Positions 8,594 to 18,271 of a stretch of 64,000 nucleotides of DNA are shown one piece after another. How positions within the stretch are numbered: the stretch's first letter is position 1; every line of letters starts with the position of its first letter. This DNA comes from an uncultured Collinsella sp. (GTDB lineage: Bacteria; Actinomycetota; Coriobacteriia; Coriobacteriales; Coriobacteriaceae): NCBI GenBank assembly GCA_958452935.1, contig CAUDVX010000006.1:9252-73251 (forward strand), given 5' to 3'. Both the position numbers and the translations under genes were made by a program. The notes under the pieces are model-generated. The model was not told where the DNA came from. It saw only the letters and a list, made by a program, of their open reading frames with translations, and searched no databases.

Positions 8594-10762
8594 ATGGAGG
8601 TGCTGGTTGTTGGCAATACCGCGTATGTTGACGACGACTTTTGTGCCAAGGCGTTCCCCGGTGACCATGTTCAGGTTGTAGCTGCCGACGATGTGCAGCG
8701 CGAGTCATCGCTCCACGGCTCGTGGAAAGAGCTGCTGCGCCACCTGGACCAGGCTTATGAGTTCGACCGCGTGGTCTACCTCTCTACTTATCTCACCCCG
8801 CATACCGAGACTTTTGGCGATATTGAGTTGCTGCGCTCGGTGTTTCGTGCCTGTATGGGCCGCCGTGTGCAGCTGCTGTTTGTGGCGGGGCCTGCGGGCG
8901 CGGAACGCACCGGCGGTGCGGCGAGCAATGTCGATTCGCTTGATGCCACAGATGCTGCCGCCCAAACGGGTAAGGGCATTATCGCCCGCGCAGCCAACGA
9001 CCTCTGTCGCCACTACGCCTCACAAGATGGCATCCAGGCCAAGATCCTGTGCACACCCTATCTCTATACCGCCTCCGCGGCGCTCAACGACCCGTTCTTG
9101 GTGCCGCTGTTCGAGGCGTGTTCGACCGGGTCGGTCGCGCTCCAAGGTGCCGCGGACGCGCCGTTTCCCCTGCTGTGCGCGGAGGAGCTAGCGGTGCTGG
9201 TGCATCGCGTCTTTGATAGTTGGGATGCGACCTTTGAGACGCTCGATGTTGCAGATGCTTTCCGTCGCACAGCGGGCGACTTGGGCGGCGCGCTCCAGGG
9301 CCTGTTCCCCGGGCTGTCCGTTGCCTATGGAGAGTCGACCGGCTATGGGTTGCCCGCAGGCGATGTCGCTCGTAAACGCTATGGCTGGTTTCAGCGTTAC
9401 GACCTGCTGCGCGACCTTTCGACCATTCACGCCCGCTGGGCTAACGCCCGCACCAAAAAGGCCAATCCCCTTCGTGCGGCCATCGATCGCATTCAGCTGC
9501 GCGCGCTGCCCATTAAATGCCTGGAGACGGGCTTCGCTTGGGTGCTGTTCGAGGTTCTGGAGCATCTGTTCTCCCAATCGGCCCAGCTCAACGTGCTCGA
9601 CTATCGTTTGCTCTATGTTGTCCTGATTGGCACGCTCTACGGGCTCGACTTTGGTCTGGTTGCGGCGCTGCTGGCGTCCATTGGTCTGGCCGTGAGCTAT
9701 TTTGCCCTGTACGGCTATACCTTTCAGGGCCTGTTCTATGAGCCTTCCAACTGGCTGCCGTTTATCGCGTACTTTGTGGTGGGCGCCGTGTGCGGCTATG
9801 TACAGCTGCGCAACAGCGAGGCAATTAAGGCGGAGCGTGACGAGAACGAGCTTGTGCGAAACCGCAACACGTTCCTAACGCGGCTCTATCACGACGCGAT
9901 TGAGGACAAGCGTGCCTATAAGCGACAGATTGTGGGGCGCCACGATAGCTTCGGCAAGATCTTTGCCGTGACGCAGGAGCTCGACGTACTCAACCCGCGC
10001 GATATATACCGCAAGTGCTGCGAACTGCTGGGCGAGATTCTAGAGAACGATTCGGTGACGATCTACCATGTTTCGGGCGGGGCATTTGCGCGCCTGGTGG
10101 CGGCGAGCCCGGCGATTTCCAACGATGTTCCGCGTTCGCTATCGCTCGACGATCTTGCGCCCGTGCTCCAAGGTGCGATCTCGGGTTTGTGGGTGAACCG
10201 TGCGTTGACGTCGGGGCTTCCGATGTTTGGCTATGCGATCGAGCGCGATGGAGCCCCCGCCGTGTTGATCTTTGTGCGCCATGTGGCCGAAAGCCAAATG
10301 TCCCTGTACTACCAAAACCTGTTCCGCATCCTGTGCGGCCTGGTGGAAAGCGCGCTGGGACGCGCCTTCGATTACGAGGCCGTGGCGCAGGATAAGCGCT
10401 GCGTTGCCGGCACGTGCGTGCTCAACCACGATGCCTTTGGCCGGGAGCTTGCCGCCGAGCAAGCGCTTGCGGACAACAAGATGGGGAGCTTCTTGCTCCT
10501 GCGCGTGGTGCCGGGCATGGAGCCTGTTGGCGAGCTGGTCGGCGCCATTGGATCGGCGATTCGCGAGAGTGACGCTGCGGGCTTGGTTGATGGAGACACA
10601 CTTTACCTGCTTATGCGACAGGCAACCGAGGCCGACCTGCCCGTTATTTGTAAACGTATGGCCGCCAAGCACATTACGGTGGAACCCGTCGGCAGCGAGG
10701 ATGTAGTGGCCCTGCTGCAGCGCATCGCGCCCGCTGGCAACGGTGAGGGGGAGGCCGCTTGA
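8594..10762 (+). CDS. pelD: PelD-like c-di-GMP receptor with N-terminal Rossmann-like domain
   Basis: This 722-residue protein is predicted to be the membrane regulator that switches on Pel-like polysaccharide synthesis. Order: an N-terminal SDR/epimerase-like Rossmann domain (1 to about 240, degenerate VVGNTAYVDDD loop, no clear YxxxK), about four membrane helices (roughly 308-402), a helical linker, a GAF-like domain (about 459-593), and a degenerate GGDEF domain. In the last, RESD (657-660) is a textbook inhibitory-site motif, followed five residues later by DGDTL in place of GGDEF. It should therefore bind c-di-GMP without making it, as PelD does. It overlaps the next gene by TTGA. The N-terminal fusion is unusual compared with Pseudomonas PelD. 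Confidence 0.85.
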   Translation: MEVLVVGNTAYVDDDFCAKAFPGDHVQVVAADDVQRESSLHGSWKELLRHLDQAYEFDRVVYLSTYLTPHTETFGDIELLRSVFRACMGRRVQLLFVAGPAGAERTGGAASNVDSLDATDAAAQTGKGIIARAANDLCRHYASQDGIQAKILCTPYLYTASAALNDPFLVPLFEACSTGSVALQGAADAPFPLLCAEELAVLVHRVFDSWDATFETLDVADAFRRTAGDLGGALQGLFPGLSVAYGESTGYGLPAGDVARKRYGWFQRYDLLRDLSTIHARWANARTKKANPLRAAIDRIQLRALPIKCLETGFAWVLFEVLEHLFSQSAQLNVLDYRLLYVVLIGTLYGLDFGLVAALLASIGLAVSYFALYGYTFQGLFYEPSNWLPFIAYFVVGAVCGYVQLRNSEAIKAERDENELVRNRNTFLTRLYHDAIEDKRAYKRQIVGRHDSFGKIFAVTQELDVLNPRDIYRKCCELLGEILENDSVTIYHVSGGAFARLVAASPAISNDVPRSLSLDDLAPVLQGAISGLWVNRALTSGLPMFGYAIERDGAPAVLIFVRHVAESQMSLYYQNLFRILCGLVESALGRAFDYEAVAQDKRCVAGTCVLNHDAFGRELAAEQALADNKMGSFLLLRVVPGMEPVGELVGAIGSAIRESDAAGLVDGDTLYLLMRQATEADLPVICKRMAAKHITVEPVGSEDVVALLQRIAPAGNGEGEAA

Positions 10763-11664
10763 TCTCACTCGTCGTTGCTGCCGTACTGTTATTAATTCAT
10801 GCTCTGGTGTGTCTGGTGCTGTGGACGCTTATGAAACTGGGCTTGCTGCCGGTTCGAGGGCACATGCTTGCCGTGATGGTGCTCGTACCGCTGTGGGGCC
10901 CGTTGCTCGTGGCACTGCTCTCGGTGCGTAGCGCGGTGTTCGGTGACGACCTTAAGGACGCCACGCTGGAGACGCTGCGCATTAACGACGACATGCATCG
11001 CAGTTTGCTCGTGCAGGGGCGCGAGGGCGATGATGGCGTGGTGCCGCTCGAGGAAGCACTGATCGTCAACGACCCGGGCGACCGCCGCCGTCTGATGCTC
11101 TCCATGCTTACCGAGGATCCGGATGCGTACCTGGCACAGTTGCAGGCTGCAAAACTCAACGACGATGTTGAGGTCGCGCACTATGCCGCGACGGCGGTGG
11201 CGCAGATTTCCAAGGAGTCCGACCTTAAGCTGCAGCAGTTGGAGCGCGCGTTTAAGACCGATCCCAGCTCGCATAACTTGGATGCGTATTGCGACTTTTT
11301 GGGCGCCTATCTGGACTCGGGTTTGGCAGAGGGCCGCGTGGCACAGATTCAGCGTCAGCAGTATGCACGCTTGCTCGCGCGTCGTTGCGAACGCGAGGAC
11401 GGGCCTGCGCTGCGCATTCGCTATGCCACGGCGCTGGCCGATGCCGGCGAGATTGATAAGGCAGAGGACGTCGCTAGCCAGTTGGTGATCGATGCGTCAG
11501 ACGAGCAGGACGTGTGGATGCTCTGCCTGCGCTTGGCTGTGATTCGTCGCGATGGGCAGGCGGTACGGCGTGTAATCGATGTGATCGACAAGCAGCACGT
11601 GTATTTGAATGCCGAAAATCGTGAGAGGCTGGCATTTTGGCGTGAAGGAGAGGAGGCCCGATGA
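10759..11664 (+). CDS. pelE: PelE-like membrane protein with helical repeats
   Basis: This 301-residue protein has two N-terminal hydrophobic helices (about 2-22 and 35-55), then a soluble, alanine-rich helical domain with TPR-like spacing (about 70-300). This layout and its place between PelD and the deacetylase match PelE, a scaffold that by family knowledge joins PelD to the glycosyltransferase. The start is TTG 10759, overlapping the pelD stop. The stop overlaps the next ATG (ATGA), so translation is coupled. Sequence identity to PelE proteins is usually low, so the call depends on topology and context. Confidence 0.75.
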   Translation: MISLVVAAVLLLIHALVCLVLWTLMKLGLLPVRGHMLAVMVLVPLWGPLLVALLSVRSAVFGDDLKDATLETLRINDDMHRSLLVQGREGDDGVVPLEEALIVNDPGDRRRLMLSMLTEDPDAYLAQLQAAKLNDDVEVAHYAATAVAQISKESDLKLQQLERAFKTDPSSHNLDAYCDFLGAYLDSGLAEGRVAQIQRQQYARLLARRCEREDGPALRIRYATALADAGEIDKAEDVASQLVIDASDEQDVWMLCLRLAVIRRDGQAVRRVIDVIDKQHVYLNAENRERLAFWREGEEAR

Positions 11665-13541
11665 GCGTGGTGCAACATATCCGCGAGCGTGCGGGCCATT
11701 TTCGCTGGATTGGGCTGCTCGTGGTATGGGCTGTCTTTATCGCCATGGCCGCCGTGCTACTTGTGGAGCGAGCCGGCGTGCAGTACAGCACCGGACAGCA
11801 CAAGCTGGGCATGCTCGCCGCCAATGACGCGGTACCGGCAAGCTCGGCGATGTTTGGCCAAAAGCCCACGTGCTTGGTTATTACCGACTCGGACCAGGAC
11901 GGTGTCGAGGACGTCAAAGAGCAGTTTGACCAGATTCTGCTCGACATGAAAATTGCCCACCGCGATGTGGATATTGCCACCGATGGTGCTGATGCGATTC
12001 CTTCCCTCACATCCTTCGACCGCGTGATTTTACTGATGCCTTCGATCGATGGGCTCGGTACGCACTTGAGCGACATTATGAGCTGGGTGAGCGCCGGCGG
12101 TTCGCTGATGCTCGCCATGACGCCGGACAATTCGAGCTATCTGCAGGCAATCGGTCCCAAGCTGGGCATCGATTCTGCCGGCTATGAATATACGGCGGCA
12201 GAGAGCATCGTGCCGAGCGAGGACTTTATGATCGGCGGCGGCCAGCGTTATGAGTTATCGGATCCCTTCGATTCGTCGCTTTCGGTTTCGCTGCGTGAGA
12301 CGGCCCATGTGTGGGCTAAAACCGGCGACACGGGTACTCCGCTTATTTGGTCGAGCGATTGCGGCACCGGGCGTACCGTGGTGTGCAATATCGGTATCTA
12401 CGACAAGGTTATGCGTGGTTTCTATGCCGCGGCCGTGAGCCTGTTGGGCGATGCCACGGCCTATCCGGTCATCAATAGCGCGGTGTTTTACCTGGACGAT
12501 TTCCCGAGCCCCGTTCCCTCGGGCGACGGCACGTACGTCAAACGCGACTACGGCCTTTCTATCGCCGATTTTTATGCCAAGGTGTGGTGGCCCGACCTGC
12601 AAAAACTCGCGCAGCAATACGGCATTCGCTATACCGGCGTGATGATCGAAAACTACGAGGATGTGGTCAACCAAACCGAGCCCACACGCCAGGCCGATAC
12701 CACGCAGTTCCGCTACTTTGGCGGCATGCTGCTGCAGATGGGCGGCGAGTTGGGCTTTCATGGCTACAACCATCAGCCGCTGGGACTCTGGGACACCGAC
12801 TATGGCACGCTGTACGACTACAAGACATGGAAGAACAAAGAGACGCTCGTCGCATCGCTCAACGAGCTTATCGCCTTCCAAGACGACGTACTGCCCAATG
12901 CGCACGGCTCGGTCTACGTGCCGCCGTCGAATATCCTTTCGGCCCGCGCCCGCAAGATTATCGGTACCGACGTGCCGCGCATTAAGACCATTTCCAGTAC
13001 GTATTTTGAGGATGGCACTGATCTGCCGTATGTGCAGGAGTTTGGCGTGGCGAGCGATGGCATCGTGGAGCAGCCGCGCATCGTCTCGGGCGGCATGGTC
13101 GATGACACCTATATGCGTTTGGCCGCGGTGTCCGAGCTCAACATGCACTACGTGAGTACTCACTTTATGCATCCCGATGACCTGCTGGATCCCGATCGCG
13201 GCGCTAAGGAGGGCTGGGAGGTCTACAAGGGCGGCCTGACCGACTACCTGGACTGGCTTACCAAGTCTGCGCCCGACCTGCGCCACCAGACGGGTTCGGA
13301 GTGCTCGGGTGCCATCCAGCGTTTTTCGTCCGTGACGGTGAGCGTGGATACGAGCGACGATGCCTGGACGCTCAACCTGGGCAACTTCCACGACGAGGCT
13401 TGGCTTATGTTCCGTGCCAATAACGGCGAGCCGGGTACGGCGTCCGGTGGCGGGATTAAACACCTGACGGGCGACCTGTACCTAGTCAAAGCGACGGATA
13501 AGACCGTGACGATTGAGCGCAAGGAGGGTGGCGACCGATGA
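11661..13541 (+). CDS. DUF2194 polysaccharide deacetylase (PelA deacetylase-domain counterpart)
   Basis: This 626-residue membrane-anchored extracytoplasmic protein has a signal-anchor helix at about 14-34. An alpha/beta domain (about 65-260, starting CLVITDSDQDG) resembles a receiver or amidotransferase-like fold. The deacetylase domain has FYLDDFPSP (about 276-284, catalytic aspartates) and HGYNHQP (about 366-372, metal histidines). It would remove acetyl groups from the polymer outside the cell. In monoderm Pel clusters this takes the place of the deacetylase half of PelA. No PelA-type hydrolase domain is seen. The gene overlaps both neighbours by four bases. Confidence 0.85.
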   Translation: MSVVQHIRERAGHFRWIGLLVVWAVFIAMAAVLLVERAGVQYSTGQHKLGMLAANDAVPASSAMFGQKPTCLVITDSDQDGVEDVKEQFDQILLDMKIAHRDVDIATDGADAIPSLTSFDRVILLMPSIDGLGTHLSDIMSWVSAGGSLMLAMTPDNSSYLQAIGPKLGIDSAGYEYTAAESIVPSEDFMIGGGQRYELSDPFDSSLSVSLRETAHVWAKTGDTGTPLIWSSDCGTGRTVVCNIGIYDKVMRGFYAAAVSLLGDATAYPVINSAVFYLDDFPSPVPSGDGTYVKRDYGLSIADFYAKVWWPDLQKLAQQYGIRYTGVMIENYEDVVNQTEPTRQADTTQFRYFGGMLLQMGGELGFHGYNHQPLGLWDTDYGTLYDYKTWKNKETLVASLNELIAFQDDVLPNAHGSVYVPPSNILSARARKIIGTDVPRIKTISSTYFEDGTDLPYVQEFGVASDGIVEQPRIVSGGMVDDTYMRLAAVSELNMHYVSTHFMHPDDLLDPDRGAKEGWEVYKGGLTDYLDWLTKSAPDLRHQTGSECSGAIQRFSSVTVSVDTSDDAWTLNLGNFHDEAWLMFRANNGEPGTASGGGIKHLTGDLYLVKATDKTVTIERKEGGDR

Positions 13542-14965
13542 GAATCTGCTTGGTGCTCGAGGGCTGCTATCCCTACGTGCACGGCGGTGTGTCCACCTGG
13601 ATGCACGGCTACATCACGGCCATGCCCGAGCACGAGTTTGTGCTGTGGGTGATTGGCGCCCACGCCGAAGACCGCGGCAAGTTTGTCTACGATCTGCCCG
13701 GCAACGTCGTCGAGGTGCACGAGGTGTTCCTGGACGATGCCCTGCGTCTTTCGGGCGAGCAGGAGGAAGTCGACTTCGACGACCGCGAGCGCGAGGCCCT
13801 GCGCCGTCTGGTCTCGCTCTCCAATCCGGACTGGGACGTGCTGTTCGACATTTTCCAGCGCCGCCACGTGCATCCGCTCTCATTTTTGCAGAGCCGCACG
13901 TTTATGGACATCTTCCGCGACGTGTGTCTGGCCGAGTACCCGTATACGCCTTTCGCCGACGCCTTCCACACCATGCGTTCGATGTTGCTGCCCGTGCTCT
14001 ATCTGCTGGGCAGCGAGGTTCCGGTGGCCGACGTGTATCACGCCATCTCGACCGGCTACGGCGGTCTGCTCGCAAGTTTGGGCTCCAGCATGAATAACGC
14101 GCCGGCATTGCTGACCGAGCACGGCATCTATACCCGCGAACGCGAGGAAGAGATCATTCGCGCTGACTGGGTGGTGCCCTCGTTTAAGGACCGTTGGATC
14201 CGCTTTTTCTACCTGCTTTCGGAGGAAATCTACCGTCGCGCTTTTCGTGTGACGAGTTTGTTCCACAACGCGCGCAAAACGCAGATCGACATGGGTTGCG
14301 ATGCAGAAAAATGCCTGGTTATCCCCAACGGCATTCAGTTCGATCGCTTTAAGGACATTCCCTTAAAGCCCGATGACGGCTGGGTGGACATTGGCGCGGT
14401 GGTGCGTCTGGCGCCCATCAAGGACGTCAAGACCATGATCTATGCCTTCTTTGAGTTGCACGAGCGCCTGCCGCACGTGCGCCTGCATATTATGGGTGGC
14501 GTGGACGACGAGGAATATGGCGCCGAGTGCCATGCGCTAGTGGAGACATTGGGCGTGCGTGACTTGATCTTTACCGGCCGCGTCAACGTGGTCGAGTACA
14601 TGGAAAAGCTCGACTTTACCATTTTGACGAGCATCTCGGAGGGCCAGCCGTTGAGCGTGTTGGAATCGCTGGGCGCGCGTCGCCCCTGCGTGACGACCGA
14701 GGTCGGCTGCTGCCGCGAGCTGCTCGAGGGCGCCCCCGGCGACGACTTTGGCGTGGCTGGTTTTGTGACGCCGCCCATGTATCGCAAAGGTCTGGCCGAT
14801 GCTATGGAGCGCATGTGCGCGAGCCGTGCCCGCCGCATTGAGATGGGGGAGCGCGGCCAGCGTCGTGTTGCCACGTACTTTTTGCACGAGCAGATGCTCG
14901 CCAACTATCGCGCGCTGTATGACGAGACGGCGCGTGCGTTTGACTTGCCCAGAGAGGGGGAGTAG
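13538..14965 (+). CDS. pelF: PelF-like GT4 glycosyltransferase
   Basis: This 475-residue cytoplasmic glycosyltransferase is predicted to polymerise the Pel-like chain from UDP-sugar. Seen: the N-terminal glycine loop YPYVHGGVSTWMHG (15-28), the central TEHGIYTREREEEI typical of PelF, the nucleotide-binding segment VVRLAPIKDVKTMIYAF, and the GT4 EX7E-type motif SEGQPLSVLE near residues 367-376. The length matches PelF. It starts at ATG 13538 inside the stop of the deacetylase gene and is followed after three bases by pelG. This is the most diagnostic gene of the cluster together with pelG. Confidence 0.93.
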   Translation: MRICLVLEGCYPYVHGGVSTWMHGYITAMPEHEFVLWVIGAHAEDRGKFVYDLPGNVVEVHEVFLDDALRLSGEQEEVDFDDREREALRRLVSLSNPDWDVLFDIFQRRHVHPLSFLQSRTFMDIFRDVCLAEYPYTPFADAFHTMRSMLLPVLYLLGSEVPVADVYHAISTGYGGLLASLGSSMNNAPALLTEHGIYTREREEEIIRADWVVPSFKDRWIRFFYLLSEEIYRRAFRVTSLFHNARKTQIDMGCDAEKCLVIPNGIQFDRFKDIPLKPDDGWVDIGAVVRLAPIKDVKTMIYAFFELHERLPHVRLHIMGGVDDEEYGAECHALVETLGVRDLIFTGRVNVVEYMEKLDFTILTSISEGQPLSVLESLGARRPCVTTEVGCCRELLEGAPGDDFGVAGFVTPPMYRKGLADAMERMCASRARRIEMGERGQRRVATYFLHEQMLANYRALYDETARAFDLPREGE

Positions 14966-14968
14966 CCG

Positions 14969-16513
14969 GTGGCCGGAATCGGTTTTGAGCTCAAGCGCTT
15001 GTTTAAGCGCAAGGGCCTGTTTGCTACGATGCGCGCCTATGGTTATGCCGGCATTGTGTGTACGGGCCCCATGCTGCTGGGCGTGCTGCTCCAGGTGGGT
15101 ATCTTGGTGCTGTGCGGCCTGTGGGGTGTGGGCCGTGCCAACCAGGACCTGCTGGTGTGCATGGTGACCTATACGCTGCTGGCGTCGCTCACGCTCACGA
15201 GCTTTTTCTCCATGCCGGTCACGCGCTTTTTGGCCGACATGCTCTTTGCCGAGCGCGAAGAAGAGGTCTTGCCCTCGTTTTGGGGCTCCAACGCCATCAT
15301 GCTCGTTGCGGGCACGGTGCTCTACGGCGTCTTTTTGCTGTTCTCAGGCGCCACGCTGCTGCAGGGGCTGCTGTGCCTGTGGCTGTTCAACATTATGATC
15401 GTCAACTGGAACGGCATGAGTTACCTCACGGCCATTAAGGATTACCGCGGTATTCTGTGCAGTTTTGCCGCGGCCATTGGCATGGCGTGCCTGTGTGCCT
15501 TGGCCGCGCTGGTGCTGGGGTTGCCGCCGGTCGAGGGGCTGCTGGGCTCGATCGCCCTGGGCTACGGTGTGATGCTCGCCTGGGACGTGGTGCTGTTATA
15601 CCGGTATTTTCCTCAGAGCGATCGCAGCCCCTGGCTCTTTTTGCGCTGGCTCGACCAGTTTATGCCGCTGGCGCTCACGGGCCTGTTTACCAACTTGGGA
15701 CTCTTTGCGCACCTGGTGATTATTTGGGCAGGGCCCATTGGCGTGCAGGTCAAGGGCTTGTTTTACGGCGCGCCCTATCATGATGTGCCGGCGCTCATCG
15801 CGTTTTTGACCATTCTGGTCACGACCGTCAACTTTGTGGTGTCGGTCGAAGTCAACTTCTATCCGCGCTACCGCGACTACTACAGCCTGTTTAACGACGG
15901 CGGCGTGGTGGGCGACATCGTGGTGGCCGAGGAGGAAATGCTCGCCACGCTCAACCGGGAGCTGCGGTTTTGCGCGCTCAAGCAGCTGTTTGTGACGGCA
16001 GCGGTCATCTCGCTCGAGACCACGGTGCTCTCGGCCCTGCCGCTGGGCTTCAATAACCTGATGCACGGGTATTTTCGCACGCTGTGCGTGGGCTATGGCC
16101 TGTATGCCGTGGGCAACACGATTCTGCTGATCTTGCTGTACTTTATCGACTACAAAGGCGCCGTGCTTGCCTCCGGGCTGTTCGCGGGCGTGGCGGGGCT
16201 GGCGACCATCGTCTCGCTGTTCTTTCCGCAGCAGTTTTATGGCTTTGGCTTTTTGCTCGGCGCGGCGGTGTTTTTTGTTGTGGCGCTCATGCGGCTCGAT
16301 ACCTATACCGCCAACTTGCCGTATCGTATCCTGAGTCAGCAGCCCATCGTGGCGACCGACAAGACGGGTCGCTTCACGGAGTTGGGCTGCTTGCTCGACC
16401 GTGCCGAACAGCGCTACGAGGAGCTGCGTCTACAGGGCGAGCCGCATGGTGCGTTTGAGCGCACGGTGGTCCGTGTGTATCGCAATCGTTGGGGAGGTCC
16501 TGATGACCGATAG
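14969..16513 (+). CDS. pelG: PelG-like polysaccharide transporter
   Basis: This 514-residue protein has about twelve hydrophobic helices and is the inner-membrane exporter that pairs with PelF (MOP flippase-like superfamily). The N-terminal MAGIGFELKRLFKRKG is characteristic of PelG, as is the helix-rich body ending in a cytoplasmic tail after RLDTYTANLPYRIL. The start is GTG 14969, three bases after the pelF stop. The downstream CotH gene starts inside its last codons. No PelB or PelC outer-membrane export gene is nearby, as expected for a monoderm. Confidence 0.93.
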   Translation: MAGIGFELKRLFKRKGLFATMRAYGYAGIVCTGPMLLGVLLQVGILVLCGLWGVGRANQDLLVCMVTYTLLASLTLTSFFSMPVTRFLADMLFAEREEEVLPSFWGSNAIMLVAGTVLYGVFLLFSGATLLQGLLCLWLFNIMIVNWNGMSYLTAIKDYRGILCSFAAAIGMACLCALAALVLGLPPVEGLLGSIALGYGVMLAWDVVLLYRYFPQSDRSPWLFLRWLDQFMPLALTGLFTNLGLFAHLVIIWAGPIGVQVKGLFYGAPYHDVPALIAFLTILVTTVNFVVSVEVNFYPRYRDYYSLFNDGGVVGDIVVAEEEMLATLNRELRFCALKQLFVTAAVISLETTVLSALPLGFNNLMHGYFRTLCVGYGLYAVGNTILLILLYFIDYKGAVLASGLFAGVAGLATIVSLFFPQQFYGFGFLLGAAVFFVVALMRLDTYTANLPYRILSQQPIVATDKTGRFTELGCLLDRAEQRYEELRLQGEPHGAFERTVVRVYRNRWGGPDDR

Positions 16514-18271
16514 GATGATATCGCGTCGCTGCTTGATTGAGGCGGCTGCCGGCACATTGCTGCTTTCGGGCTGCTCTTCGCAGGACGAATCCTCGACGAA
16601 TAAGACCAAGAAGCAGGGCAAGATTAAAAAGGCCGATGCGTCTAGTGAGACCAAGCATCTTCGCGACAAGGATGAGCTGTACGAGGTCTACGACGACTCG
16701 GGCATCGTATGCATGTACCTGACGGTCTCGCGCGGCAATAGCTCCGAGAACACCGATCATAGCTGGACCGAGATCAATACCTACTCGGTCTACGACTATG
16801 CCGACATGGGCGTGACACGCTATCAGGTTATGGGCCTGCTGCAGCCAGGCGATGATAAGGGCCCCGTTGCTGGCGAGGTGGGCTATGGCGAGGAGGCACC
16901 CAACGCCACGGTGCAGGTGCGCGGTCAGACGTCGAGTACCTATACGCAAAAGAACTACAAGGTGGAGCTCAAAAAGGGCAAGGGCACGTGGCGCCAGCAG
17001 CGTGCGATTGCGCTCAACAAGCACATGGGCGAGGGCATGCGCTTTCGTAACAAGATGGCCTACGATCTGATTCGTGGCATTCCCCAGATGATGGGCCTGC
17101 GCACGCAGTTTGTGCACTTATGGGTGTGCGACCAGACCGAAAAATCTAACGACACCTTTGAGGACTACGGACTGTTTACGCAGGTTGAGCAGCTCAACAA
17201 GACGGCGCTTAAGGCCCACGGTCTGGATAAGAGCGGGCATCTCTATAAGGTGAACAGCTTCGATTTCCATCGCTTCGAAGACACCATTAAGCTCACCGAT
17301 GACCCCGACTATAACCAGACGGCGTTTGAGGGCATGCTCGAGATTAAAGGCGATTCGGACCATACCAAGTTAATCGAGATGCTCGATGCGCTCAACGACG
17401 ATACGCAAAAGATCGACGATGTGCTCGACACCTACTTTGATACCGAGAATCTGGTTTATTGGCTGGCGTTTCAGATCCTGACGGGCAATTGCGATACGCA
17501 GAACCGTAACTGCTATCTGTACAGCCCGCTTAACTCCAAGGTCTGGTACATCCTGGATTGGGACAACGACGGCATGCTGCGCAAGTTCGAGTTGAGCCTG
17601 ACAGGGTTCTCGGATTATGCGAGCTGGGAGCGCGGCGTGAGCAACTACTGGGCAACGTGCTATTTAACCGCGCGTTGCGCAGCAAGTCGTTCCGCAGCGA
17701 ACTCGATAGTGCCGTCAAGGACCTGCGCTCGTATTTGACCGAAGAGCGTCTGAGCAAGATGGTCGAGCATTATCGCGAGGTCACGGAGCCGCTCGTCTTT
17801 GCTGCGCCCGACCTGGAGAATCTGCCCGTGACGAAGGATGAATACGAGCAGATTGCCGCGGCGATTCCTTCCGAGATCGAGGAGAACTATAAGAGCTTTC
17901 GCGAGAGCTATAAAAAGCCCATGCCGTTCTACATTGGCGTGCCGCAGATCGATAACGGTAAGCTGCGCATTAACTGGGATGCTTCGTACGACTTTAAGGC
18001 GCGTGACATCCGCTATACCGTGGAGCTGGCGCGGGATTATGCCATTACTGACGTAATCTTTAAGGCCGAGGACGTGCTGCTGCCCGAGGTGACCTGCGAT
18101 GCGCCCGATACCGGCCAGTATTTTGTGCGCGTGCGTGCCACCAACTCCGACGGCTATACGCAAGATGCGTTTGACTATTATGTGACCGACGATGGCAAGC
18201 AGTACGGCATGAAGTGCTTCTACGTGCAAGACGGCGGTAAGGTCGTGGAGGACACGTATGAGGAGGGCTAG
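16503..18271 (+). pseudogene. CotH kinase family lipoprotein, interrupted by a -1 frameshift
   Basis: Frame one (from ATG 16503) encodes a twin-arginine-like/lipoprotein signal with lipobox LLLSGC. The CotH kinase domain follows: VRGQTSSTYTQKNYK, FRNKMAYDLI, GLFTQVEQLNK and the metal/ATP motif YILDWDNDG. Near 17650-17652 the homology jumps to the next frame, which runs to 18271 with a fibronectin-like tail (GQYFVRVRATNSDGY). Reading GGGG in place of the GGG present restores a continuous protein of about 589 residues (NYWGNVLFNRALRSKSF). Known CotH proteins are atypical secreted kinases. As read, the product is cut short after the catalytic motif. A sequencing indel is a simple alternative. 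Confidence 0.85.
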
